Positions 1 through 5,551 of a stretch of 10,992 nucleotides of DNA are shown here, in pieces (the first letter of the stretch is position 1; each line of letters opens with the position of its first letter). The stretch spans positions 1 to 10,992 of the forward strand of contig CALASU010000024.1 of the NCBI GenBank assembly GCA_937888765.1, read 5' to 3'. The stretch is from an uncultured Clostridia bacterium. GTDB taxonomy: Bacteria > Bacillota > Clostridia > Lachnospirales > Anaerotignaceae. Below the pieces are notes generated by a model. That model saw only the letters and a list, made by a program, of their open reading frames with translations. It did no database searches and was not told the DNA's origin. The translations under genes were made by a program, and so were the position numbers.

Positions 1-1
1 G

Positions 2-529
2 ACAAGACCGTTTCCCGGGGTACTGCAGGAAGGGGATACAGGTATTGGGGTGCGCTCTTTGCAGTATTATCTGGCTGTGATCGCCTATTTTACGGAAGCT
101 GTGCCTGGTGTTGCGGTTGATGGGGTATTTGGCAGACAGACGACAGAGGCGGTACAGGCGTTCCAGCGGCTTTCGGGGTTGACACCTGACGGTATCGTGG
201 GAAGAAATACGTGGAATTTTCTGGAGCAAGCATATCAGGATGTGCTGAATATCTTCCCGACAGGGCTGCTGCAAGGACGTGCGAGGATCTACCCCGGTTA
301 TTTCCTTTCTTTGGGGATGGAAGGGCAGGATGTGCGGGATCTGCAGACATATCTCAGGGGAATTGCGGAATATACGGGCATCATTCCTGCCATCGAGGTA
401 ACAGGGGTGTTTGACGAAGCAACACGGGATGTAATCGCCACCTTGCAGGCACAGAATGACATCCCTGCTACGGGGAATGTGGGCCCTGTAACATGGAATC
501 TCATTCGGCGGCTGTATGATGCAAGATAA
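2..529 (+). CDS. Peptidoglycan-binding repeat protein, 3' end (5' truncated by window edge)
   Basis: The frame is open from the first base, so this is the C-terminal 175 or so residues of a longer protein. An internal GTG at 50 falls inside a domain and is not a believable start. Two PG_binding_1 type domains are visible. The first opens with FPGVLQEGDTGIGVRSLQ and includes DGVFGRQTTEAVQAFQ and DGIVGRNTW. The second opens with YPGYFLSLGMEGQDVRDLQ and includes TGVFDEATRDVIATLQ and GNVGPVTW. This family binds cell-wall peptidoglycan. No catalytic domain is seen in the visible part, so the enzyme or structural role cannot be told. In Clostridia, tandem repeats of this type occur in spore-cortex and wall-associated proteins (known of the family). 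The stop is followed by a weak AAAAAA-GA-TTTTTTT stretch and then by a structured repeat element, which may help end transcription. Confidence 0.85.
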   Translation, partial: TRPFPGVLQEGDTGIGVRSLQYYLAVIAYFTEAVPGVAVDGVFGRQTTEAVQAFQRLSGLTPDGIVGRNTWNFLEQAYQDVLNIFPTGLLQGRARIYPGYFLSLGMEGQDVRDLQTYLRGIAEYTGIIPAIEVTGVFDEATRDVIATLQAQNDIPATGNVGPVTWNLIRRLYDAR

Positions 530-542
530 AAAAGATTTTTTT

Positions 543-657
543 GGAGCACTCTGTTCTCCGAGCCCCCTGCAAGGGGGGTGTCAGGCAGTTTCCCTTTGGG
601 AAAACGACTTTGCCGCCGCCTTAATCTTGGCGGTGCCTATGCCCCTCGACCCGATAT
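543..657 (-). repeat. Structured intergenic repeat element, copy 1 (divergent, branched form)
   Basis: Read on the minus strand, it begins ATATCGGGTC and ends with hairpin C, GGAG-AACAGAGTG-CTCC (543-559), matching the linker and hairpin C of the other copies. Where the others have a simple hairpin B, this copy has a branched structure. Outer stems AGGGG (572-576) with CCCCT (642-646) and AGGCA (583-587) with TGCCT (634-638) enclose two hairpins: TTTCCC-ttt-GGGAAA (589-603) and CCGCC-8 nt-GGCGG (616-633). No clear hairpin A is seen. It lies between the convergent 3' ends of the peptidoglycan-binding gene and wecB. Orientation is assigned by similarity to the other copies. Function is unknown. 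Confidence 0.6.
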
Positions 658-697
658 GACAAAAGCATTTGCCTTTGCAGAAAGACGGAAACATACG

Positions 698-727
698 AAA
701 AAAGCCTCCACATATATATGTGGAGGC
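698..727 (-). terminator. Rho-independent terminator of the wecB transcript
   Basis: A perfect 24-bp palindrome (704-727, arm GCCTCCACATAT) is followed on the minus strand by TTTTTT (703-698). It lies about 60 bp past the wecB stop codon. It is also hairpin A of repeat copy 2, so the repeat appears to supply the terminator. Confidence 0.75.
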
Positions 728-790
728 AATATCAGTTTGCAGGGAAAGGATTTCCCTGCTGAGGACTTGGGGCAGAGCCCCCAAGGTCTT
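704..790 (+). repeat. Structured intergenic repeat element, copy 2
   Basis: Three hairpins follow in order. A is the palindrome 704-727. The linker is AATATCAGTTT. B is GCAGGGAAA-gga-TTTCCCTGC (739-759). C is TTGGGG with CCCCAA around an inner C-AGA-G loop (767-784). The tail GGTCTT (785-790) overlaps the wecB stop codon on the other strand. It matches copy 5 in the order and spacing of all three hairpins, although most stem bases differ. Confidence 0.7.
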
Positions 791-1523
791 ATTTGTTTTC
801 TTCTTCGTCCTCGTCATCTTCCCAGTCTGCGGGGTCGAATTCACCGAAAGCGGAGGTCAGGAAGGCTTCCATGTCATTCAGTTGATTCATCTGTTCCCCC
901 ATTTCATCCAGAACATTTTCCACCTTGTTCAGGTATTTGTTCATTTCGGGAGAGATGGGTTCTTCTTCGCCTTCTTCAGCGGAAATGGTTTCTACGGCGG
1001 GAGCTTCAGCTGTTTCAGCAGCTTCTTCTGTTACTTCTTCAGCAGTCACTTCTGCTTCCATTTCTTCCGGATCGTCCAGGTCGATATCGTCCCAGTCTTC
1101 TTCATTGCGGTTTCTGCGTTCTTTCAGTCTTTCGCGGTAAGCTGCCATATCTTCTTTCCATTCGTTTGCTTTTTCAGTCATACGGAAAGCCGCTGCACGC
1201 ATTTTAGGCTGCAGATCGTCAGCCTTGTCTGCGAATTTTTCGGACATACGGAAAGCTGCTGCACGCATTCTGGGCTGCAGATCATCTGCTTTGTCTGCAA
1301 TTTTGTCTGCTGCACTCTTTACTGTGGGGTGTTCTGTTACTGTTTTTGCCGCAGAGTTCAGTGCCGCACCTGCTTTTTCCAGCATACTGTTCATTCTGCC
1401 TGCAGTTTCTTTTTCTACTGCTGCTGCACCGTTATGGATTGCTGCCAGCAGGCGTTCTGCTTCGTCTACGTTGATGATGCCTTTTTCCAGCATACTCAGG
1501 ATTGCCAGTCTTTCTTCTTTCAT
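789..1523 (-). CDS. Possible independent product of the wecB 3' region: SHOCT-like acidic protein
   Basis: This is an internal start in the same frame as wecB, giving 244 residues. AAGGAGG (1538-1532) lies 8 nt from the ATG at 1523, as good as any start in the window. The product begins KEERLAILSMLEKGIINVDE, resembling the N-terminal helical hairpin of YvlB/LiaX-type proteins, which often sits at a true N terminus. It continues with two 22-residue repeats (ADKADDLQPxMRAAAFRM), a basic RERLKERRNRN stretch, and a Glu/Asp-rich end broken by a helix with NKYLNKVENVLDEMGEQM. No signal peptide or membrane segment is seen. It could be made only as part of the fusion, only alone if wecB has lost its stop, or both ways. 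Function is unknown. Confidence 0.45.
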   Translation of the reverse strand: MKEERLAILSMLEKGIINVDEAERLLAAIHNGAAAVEKETAGRMNSMLEKAGAALNSAAKTVTEHPTVKSAADKIADKADDLQPRMRAAAFRMSEKFADKADDLQPKMRAAAFRMTEKANEWKEDMAAYRERLKERRNRNEEDWDDIDLDDPEEMEAEVTAEEVTEEAAETAEAPAVETISAEEGEEEPISPEMNKYLNKVENVLDEMGEQMNQLNDMEAFLTSAFGEFDPADWEDDEDEEENK

Positions 1524-2711
1524 AGGTTTTGCCTCCTTAGCTTTTTCTTCACAGTTTATGCGAAGGATATATTCTTCGGGTCTGTCTGTTTTTCTGCCGA
1601 ACGCATACAGAATGCTTTCTACGATACGGCGGCTTGCCTGTCCATCGCCGAAGGGGTTCTTTGCCTGTGCCATTTTTTCATATTCGGCTTCGTTATCCAG
1701 CAGTTCTTTTGCCATTGTGTAGATGGTTTCTTCTTCTGTGCCTGCCAGCTTCAGTGTGCCGGCATCTACGCCCTCGGGGCGTTCTGTCACATTTCTCAGT
1801 ACCAGTACGGGTTTGCCCATGGAAGGTACTTCTTCCTGCAGGCCGCCGCTGTCTGTCATTACGAAGAAGGAACGGCACATCAGATTGTGCATATCCTTCA
1901 GATCCAGAGGGTCTGTCAGATGGATGCGGTCATTGCCGCCGAGGATTTCGTGTACAGGTTCTACAACAGCGGGGTTTTTATGCACAGCATATACCACTTC
2001 CACATCGGGGTATTCTTCCACAAGACGTTTTACTGCATGGCAGATATTTCTGAGGGGTTCGCCCAGATTTTCTCTTCTGTGGGCTGTCATGGCAATGACA
2101 CGTTTGTTTTTGAAGTCGATTTTATTCAATTCGTCTACTGTGAAGGTATAGTCGTCTTCAATTGTATGCGCCAGTGCATCAATGACGGTATTGCCTGTGA
2201 TGAAGATACCGTCTGCGCCGATGTTTTCTTTCAGCAGATGTTCCTTTGCCAGCGGTGTGGGGGCAAAGTGCAGGTCTGTCAGTGTGCCTGTCAGCTGGCG
2301 GTTCATTTCTTCGGGGAAGGGCTGGTACTTATCGTAAGTACGCAGACCTGCTTCAACGTGACCGACCTTGATCTGGCAGTAGTACGCCGCAAGTGCGCCC
2401 GCAAATGTAGTGGAAGTGTCACCGTGCACCAGAACGATGTCGGGCTGTTCTTCTTTCATGACTTCTTCCAGACCTGTCAGTGCTCTGGTTGTGATGCCTG
2501 CAAGTGTCTGTCTGGACTGCATGATATTCAGGTCATATTTGGGATGCAGGTCGAAGATTTCCAGAACCTGATCCAGCATTTCTCTGTGCTGTGCAGTTAC
2601 GCAGACGATGCTTTCAATTTCGTTGTGTTTTTCGAGTTCTTTTACCAGAGGGGCCATTTTAATGGCTTCGGGTCTGGTGCCGAACACGCTCATAACTTTG
2701 ATTTTTTCCAT
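789..2711 (-). CDS. wecB: UDP-N-acetylglucosamine 2-epimerase (non-hydrolysing) with a 244-residue acidic C-terminal extension
   Basis: Converts UDP-GlcNAc to UDP-ManNAc in the cytoplasm, feeding surface glycopolymer synthesis. Residues 1-385 are a complete WecB/MnaA epimerase. Motifs are GTRPEAIKMAPL (11-22), HGDTSTT (97-103), GHVEAGLRT (118-125), HRREN (211-215), TDSGGLQEE (286-294) and NVTERPEG (307-314). D98, E120, E134 and H211 match the catalytic residues of the family. The usual length is about 370-390 residues; this frame continues to 640. The start at 2711 lies 7 nt from GGAG, and an in-frame ATG at 2717 lies only 1 nt from it. From residue 397 (ATG at 1523) there is a SHOCT/YvlB-like helical pair (EERLAILSMLEKG, VDEAERLLAAI), a 22-residue duplication, a charged region and a very acidic end. 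An SD and ATG inside the frame suggest a fused or overlapping second gene. Confidence 0.9.
   Translation of the reverse strand: MEKIKVMSVFGTRPEAIKMAPLVKELEKHNEIESIVCVTAQHREMLDQVLEIFDLHPKYDLNIMQSRQTLAGITTRALTGLEEVMKEEQPDIVLVHGDTSTTFAGALAAYYCQIKVGHVEAGLRTYDKYQPFPEEMNRQLTGTLTDLHFAPTPLAKEHLLKENIGADGIFITGNTVIDALAHTIEDDYTFTVDELNKIDFKNKRVIAMTAHRRENLGEPLRNICHAVKRLVEEYPDVEVVYAVHKNPAVVEPVHEILGGNDRIHLTDPLDLKDMHNLMCRSFFVMTDSGGLQEEVPSMGKPVLVLRNVTERPEGVDAGTLKLAGTEEETIYTMAKELLDNEAEYEKMAQAKNPFGDGQASRRIVESILYAFGRKTDRPEEYILRINCEEKAKEAKPMKEERLAILSMLEKGIINVDEAERLLAAIHNGAAAVEKETAGRMNSMLEKAGAALNSAAKTVTEHPTVKSAADKIADKADDLQPRMRAAAFRMSEKFADKADDLQPKMRAAAFRMTEKANEWKEDMAAYRERLKERRNRNEEDWDDIDLDDPEEMEAEVTAEEVTEEAAETAEAPAVETISAEEGEEEPISPEMNKYLNKVENVLDEMGEQMNQLNDMEAFLTSAFGEFDPADWEDDEDEEENK
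1167..1298 (-). repeat. Tandem 66-bp duplication inside the wecB extension
   Basis: Two adjacent in-frame 22-codon units (1233-1298 and 1167-1232) encode ADKADDLQPRMRAAAFRM-SEKF and ADKADDLQPKMRAAAFRM-TEKA. Many DNA differences between them are synonymous, so the duplication is not new and the protein sequence seems to have been held. Confidence 0.85.
1523..1538 (-). promoter_or_regulatory. Internal ribosome binding site and start within wecB
   Basis: The minus strand reads AAGGAGG, 8 nt, ATG, in frame with the upstream epimerase. Just upstream the other two frames have stops: TAA at 1558-1556 and TGA at 1551-1549. A single-base length change would therefore end wecB right before this start. 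Confidence 0.6.
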
Positions 2712-2730
2712 AATCATTCTCCTTTTCTTT

Positions 2731-2810
2731 CTGAGGACGCTGTTCTCAGACTCCTGCCAAGGGGATCATCCCCTTGGAACCCGATACACAGAAACGTGTA
2801 CACGTTTCTG
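2731..2810 (-). repeat. Structured intergenic repeat element, copy 3
   Basis: On the minus strand, hairpin A is the 22-bp perfect palindrome 2789-2810 (arm CAGAAACGTGT). The linker GTATCGGGTT follows. Hairpin B is CCAAGGGGAT-g-ATCCCCTTGG (2777-2757). The spacer CAGGAGT leads to hairpin C, CTGAG-A-AC-agc-GT-C-CTCAG (2749-2731). It is the closest match to copy 5. It lies between the FAH-family gene and wecB, ending about 8 bp upstream of the wecB ribosome site. Confidence 0.75.
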
Positions 2811-2870
2811 CAAATAGGGGTCTGGGGTATGATACCCCAGCGGGGAGGTGGGGCAGAGCCCCACGGTCTT
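2789..2870 (+). repeat. Structured intergenic repeat element, copy 4 (inverted partner of copy 3)
   Basis: It shares hairpin A (2789-2810) with copy 3 and runs the other way. The linker is AAATAGGGGT. Hairpin B is CTGGGGTAT-g-ATACCCCAG (2822-2840). The spacer CGGGGAG leads to hairpin C, GTGGGGC-aga-GCCCCAC (2848-2864), and the tail GGTCTT (2865-2870). The tail abuts the stop codon of the FAH-family gene. Confidence 0.75.
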
Positions 2871-3749
2871 TTATTTAATTTCGTTGGTGATACTGCCGAT
2901 GCCTACGATTTCGCATTTCACAACGTCGCCTTTGTTCAGGAATTTAGGTGGTGTGAAGCCCATACCAACGCCTGCGGGTGTACCCATGGCGATGATTGTG
3001 CCCGCCTGCAGGGTCATGCCCTGAGAAAGCTGGCTGATTACCTTTGCGATGCCGTTAATCATCAGTTCTGTATTGCTGTCCTGTCTGCGTTCGCCGTTTA
3101 CATAGGAGCGAATCGGCAGGGCGGGGGGATTTTCAAATTCATCTTTTGTTACGATCCAGGGACCGATGGGGGTAAAGTCGTCAAGGCTCTTGCCGAAATA
3201 CCACTGTTTGTGTGCTGTCTGTAAGTTTCTTGCACTGATATCATTCAGTACAGTATAACCGAATACATAGTCAAACACATCTGCCTCTGCTACGTTTTTT
3301 GCATCTTTGCCGATGACTACTGCAAGTTCTGCTTCATAGTCCAGACTGTCCACAATGTCGAAATGCCCGTCAATAGGTTCGCCGTCGGCGACTGCACGAT
3401 TGACACGCTTGGAAAAGTAAATGGGCTGGGGACGGTCGCCGCCGAATGCTTCCTGATGGAAGCGGGCAGATTCTTCTGCGTGCGCATAGTAATTGATGCC
3501 CAGACAGATCACATCCTGCTTGGGATGAGGGATCGGAGAAAGGATTTTTACCTTCTCTGTGGGAATTCCCTGCATCAGTTCTTTGTTGCGTTTCAGATGC
3601 TCTAATTGCTTTTCTGTCAGTGTTTCCAGAAAGCTGTTCATATCTGAGGAAGTACAGCCTAGAAAATGTATAGGTACAATCTCCAGACCGTTATCCTTCA
3701 GGATGCCTACAGCAGTTTCGCTGCCGTGGCTGTATGTCAGAAATTTCAT
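2871..3749 (-). CDS. Fumarylacetoacetate hydrolase (FAH) family protein
   Basis: A 292-residue enzyme of the FAH superfamily, whose members cleave, decarboxylate, hydrate or tautomerise oxo-acids with a divalent metal. The start at 3749 follows GGAGGG by 7 nt; an upstream in-frame ATG at 3782 lacks a ribosome site. An N-terminal domain (about 1-75) precedes the catalytic fold. CLGINYYAHAEES (82-94) contains the H90/E93 pair expected of the lid dyad. DYEAELAVVIG supplies E139 and E141 and YTVLNDISARN supplies D170, the usual metal ligands. DDFTPIGPW and MGTPAGVG are also family motifs. The substrate cannot be told; acylpyruvase, oxaloacetate-type and 2-keto-diacid activities are all possible. 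It has its own promoter, and no U-tract terminator separates it from wecB downstream. Confidence 0.87.
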   Translation of the reverse strand: MKFLTYSHGSETAVGILKDNGLEIVPIHFLGCTSSDMNSFLETLTEKQLEHLKRNKELMQGIPTEKVKILSPIPHPKQDVICLGINYYAHAEESARFHQEAFGGDRPQPIYFSKRVNRAVADGEPIDGHFDIVDSLDYEAELAVVIGKDAKNVAEADVFDYVFGYTVLNDISARNLQTAHKQWYFGKSLDDFTPIGPWIVTKDEFENPPALPIRSYVNGERRQDSNTELMINGIAKVISQLSQGMTLQAGTIIAMGTPAGVGMGFTPPKFLNKGDVVKCEIVGIGSITNEIK

Positions 3750-3792
3750 TGTTGTTCCCTCCAATTCGTTTGTAAGGTACATATTTCTATTT

Positions 3793-3820
3793 ATGATACC
3801 ATAAAAGCGTCATTTCGCAA
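3793..3820 (-). promoter_or_regulatory. Sigma-A type promoter of the FAH-family gene
   Basis: The minus strand has -35 TTGCGA (3820-3815), a 16-bp spacer and -10 TATCAT (3798-3793). The predicted start of transcription near 3786 gives a leader of roughly 37 nt. Confidence 0.55.
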
Positions 3821-3887
3821 AGGAAAAAAGAGGTCTTTCGCTATCTGTATACATGATACTGTACGCTTAATCACTTACGCTGATTGA

Positions 3888-3905
3888 TTTGCATAAATAT
3901 GCAAT
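3888..3905. promoter_or_regulatory. ARG-box-like palindrome (possible ArgR site)
   Basis: TTGCAT-aaat-ATGCAA fits the spacing of ArgR boxes (TGnAT, 4 A/T, ATnCA), with one symmetric change in each half compared with TGAAT/ATTCA. It lies about 110 bp upstream of the argG -35, further than usual for a repressor. ArgR control is inferred from the neighbouring gene. Confidence 0.35.
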
Positions 3906-3909
3906 AAAA

Positions 3910-3924
3910 TTTGAATTATTCAAA
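3910..3924. promoter_or_regulatory. Perfect 15-bp palindrome, possible operator half of a pair
   Basis: TTTGAAT-t-ATTCAAA carries the TGAAT/ATTCA half-sites typical of ArgR boxes but with 1 bp between them, not 4. It is about 5 bp from the ARG-box-like palindrome, so the two could form a tandem site. Confidence 0.35.
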
Positions 3925-4015
3925 AAAATACTGACAAAAAAAGAGGGCTCTTTTATATTTTTTTCGAGAATATGTACAAATTGCAGTATCCTTGGGATTT
4001 CTTTATAATTTATGG

Positions 4016-4044
4016 TTGATTTTTCTGAAACGGTTATGTATAAT
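4016..4044 (+). promoter_or_regulatory. Promoter of argG
   Basis: -35 TTGATT (4016-4021), a 17-bp spacer and a consensus -10 TATAAT (4039-4044). Transcription would start near 4051, giving a leader of about 68 nt. Confidence 0.75.
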
Positions 4045-4050
4045 CCGTTT
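4028..4050. promoter_or_regulatory. Inverted repeat spanning the argG -10 (candidate operator)
   Basis: AAACGG (4028-4033) and CCGTTT (4045-4050) flank the -10 element at 11-bp separation. This position would suit a repressor that blocks RNA polymerase. It does not match the ARG-box consensus. The regulator is unknown. Confidence 0.35.
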
Positions 4051-4118
4051 ATAAAATTCATTCGAAAAAATAACAGTTTTTTATAAATCGTTGTTTTGTA
4101 CTAAGGAGGAAAATCATC

Positions 4119-5333
4119 ATGGCAAAAGAAAAAATCGTACTGGCATATTCCGGCGGTCTGGATACATCCTGTATCATCCCTTGGCTGAAAGAAAACTATG
4201 ACTGTGAAGTAATCTGCGTATGCGGTGACGTTGGTCAGGGGAAAGAAACAGATGGTCTGGAAGAAAAAGCTCTGAAAACAGGTGCTTCCAAGCTGTACAT
4301 TGAAAATCTGGTAGAAGAATTTATCACAGATGCTGTTTATCCCTGTGTAAAAGCAAATGCTGTATATGAAGGCAAATATCTGATCGGTACATCCATGGCT
4401 CGTCCCATTATTGCAAAGAGAATGGTTGAAATCGCAAAAGCAGAAGGCGCAACAGCAATCTGCCATGGTGCAACAGGCAAAGGCAATGACCAGGTTCGTT
4501 TCGAACTGACAATCAAAGCACTGGCTCCTGAAATGAAGATCATCGCTCCCTGGAGACTGGATACATGGAAAATGAAATCCCGTGAAGACGAAATGAAATA
4601 TCTGGAAGACCATGGTATTCCCTTTGAAGCAAGCCATGACAACTCCTATAGCCGTGACAGAAACCTGTGGCATCTGAGCCATGAAGGTCTGGAATTGGAA
4701 GATCCCGCTAACGAACCCAACTACGATCACATCCTGCAGATGAGCGTAACACCCGAAAAAGCACCCGATGTTCCCGAATATGTAACACTGGACTTTGAAA
4801 AAGGTATCCCCGTTGCAGTAAACGGCGAAAAACTGGGCCCTGTGGAACTGCTGACAAAACTGAACGAAATCGGCGGCAGAAACGGTATCGGTATCACAGA
4901 TATCTGCGAAAACCGTGTTGTTGGTATGAAATCCCGTGGTGTATATGAAACACCCGGCGGTACAATCATGTACTATGCACACCGTGAACTGGAATACCTG
5001 TGCACAGACAAGAAAACACAGCAGTTCAACGAAGTAGCTTCCAACAAATTCACAGAACTGGTTTACTCCGGCGAATGGTACACACCTCTGCGTGAAGCTC
5101 TGAGCGCATACTTCGACAGCGTAAACGAAACAGTGACAGGTACAGTAAAACTGAAACTGTACAAAGGCAACATCATCCCTGCAGGCTCCACATCTCCTTA
5201 CAGCCTGTACAACGAATCCATCGCTTCCTTCGCAACAGGCGATCTGTATGACCACAAAGACGCTGACGGTTTCATCAACCTGTTCGGTCTTTCCATGAAG
5301 GTTCGTGCAATGATGATGGAAAACAACAAATAA
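4119..5333 (+). CDS. argG: Argininosuccinate synthase
   Basis: Joins citrulline and aspartate using ATP to make argininosuccinate, the next-to-last step of arginine synthesis, in the cytoplasm. At 404 residues it has the standard length for the family. The N-type ATP loop AYSGGLDTS is at 9-17. HGATGKGNDQVRFE (116-129) belongs to the substrate and ATP site. YSRDRNLWHLSHEGLELEDP is the conserved central block, and the C-terminal oligomerisation region is intact. AAGGAGG lies 9 nt before the ATG. Codon use is strongly biased (AAA, GAA, CTG and ACA preferred) compared with the minus-strand genes, which suggests high expression and leaves a long open antisense frame as a by-product. It is followed by a weak terminator hairpin and repeat copy 5, then argH. 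Confidence 0.98.
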   Translation: MAKEKIVLAYSGGLDTSCIIPWLKENYDCEVICVCGDVGQGKETDGLEEKALKTGASKLYIENLVEEFITDAVYPCVKANAVYEGKYLIGTSMARPIIAKRMVEIAKAEGATAICHGATGKGNDQVRFELTIKALAPEMKIIAPWRLDTWKMKSREDEMKYLEDHGIPFEASHDNSYSRDRNLWHLSHEGLELEDPANEPNYDHILQMSVTPEKAPDVPEYVTLDFEKGIPVAVNGEKLGPVELLTKLNEIGGRNGIGITDICENRVVGMKSRGVYETPGGTIMYYAHRELEYLCTDKKTQQFNEVASNKFTELVYSGEWYTPLREALSAYFDSVNETVTGTVKLKLYKGNIIPAGSTSPYSLYNESIASFATGDLYDHKDADGFINLFGLSMKVRAMMMENNK

Positions 5334-5376
5334 GATGATTTTTAAAAAATCATATATATTTTACAAAAGATAAAAG

Positions 5377-5406
5377 AATACTCCTGTCATCTGATGGGAG
5401 TATTTC
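5377..5406 (+). terminator. Candidate weak terminator after argG
   Basis: AATACTCC (5377-5384) pairs with GGAGTATT (5397-5404) around a 12-nt loop, followed by a broken T run. A second AT-only hairpin (ATGATTTTT with AAAAATCAT, 5335-5353) lies directly after the stop. The weak T tract suggests partial read-through into argH. No clear sigma-A promoter was seen between here and argH. Confidence 0.45.
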
Positions 5407-5449
5407 TCATTATGAACAAATTTTTTGATAAATATGAACCCATTTTTTT

Positions 5450-5531
5450 GGCACGCAGAATGCTTCTGCGTGCCGTATCAGGGTCCAGGGGGATGATCCC
5501 CCTGGCAGGGGTGTGGGGACAGCGTCCCCAC
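5450..5531 (+). repeat. Structured intergenic repeat element, copy 5, between argG and argH
   Basis: Hairpin A is GGCACGCAGAA-tgc-TTCTGCGTGCC (5450-5474). The linker is GTATCAGGGT. Hairpin B is CCAGGGGGAT-g-ATCCCCCTGG (5485-5505). The spacer CAGGGGT leads to hairpin C, GTGGGGAC-agc-GTCCCCAC (5513-5531). The last stem ends only 5 bp before the argH Shine-Dalgarno. It is the best-formed copy, and all three stems are perfect. Confidence 0.8.
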
Positions 5532-5551
5532 TTGGAAAGGAGAAATAAATC

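Larger units (their letters stand above)
3821..4015. other. AT-rich divergent intergenic region between the FAH gene and argG
   Basis: The noncoding stretch between the two genes runs from 3750 to 4118. Apart from the two promoters and the palindromes listed separately, it holds a short hairpin AAAAGAG-gg-CTCTTTT (3939-3954) with A/T runs on both sides. That could form a weak terminator in either direction, although no gene ends here. A short minus-strand frame (3867-4061) has no ribosome site and is not called. Confidence 0.5.

Noticed and set aside
704..727. Long palindrome taken as a transposon end or attachment site
   Set aside because: It has a T run on the minus side and matches hairpin A of a repeated three-hairpin plan. 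No transposase, integrase or target-site duplication is nearby.
543..790. CRISPR array
   Set aside because: The repeats are not regularly spaced identical units with unique spacers. They are inverted repeats within one element type, and no cas gene is present.
669..3224. Plus-strand open frame of 851 codons antisense to wecB and the FAH gene
   Set aside because: It crosses two well-supported genes, the noncoding repeat block and their boundaries. Its product is rich in Phe, Cys and His without a family pattern. It reflects codon bias on the minus strand.
3867..4061. Minus-strand 64-codon frame in the argG upstream region
   Set aside because: It has no Shine-Dalgarno, very AT-rich sequence, and overlaps the argG promoter.
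4051..4118. Riboswitch or T-box leader before argG
   Set aside because: The leader is only about 68 nt and AT-rich, and shows no T-box sequence or stable terminator/antiterminator pair.
4101..5255. Minus-strand open frame of 384 codons inside argG
   Set aside because: It is a mirror of the strongly biased argG codons, which rarely create stops on the other strand. No ribosome site or protein family is recognised.
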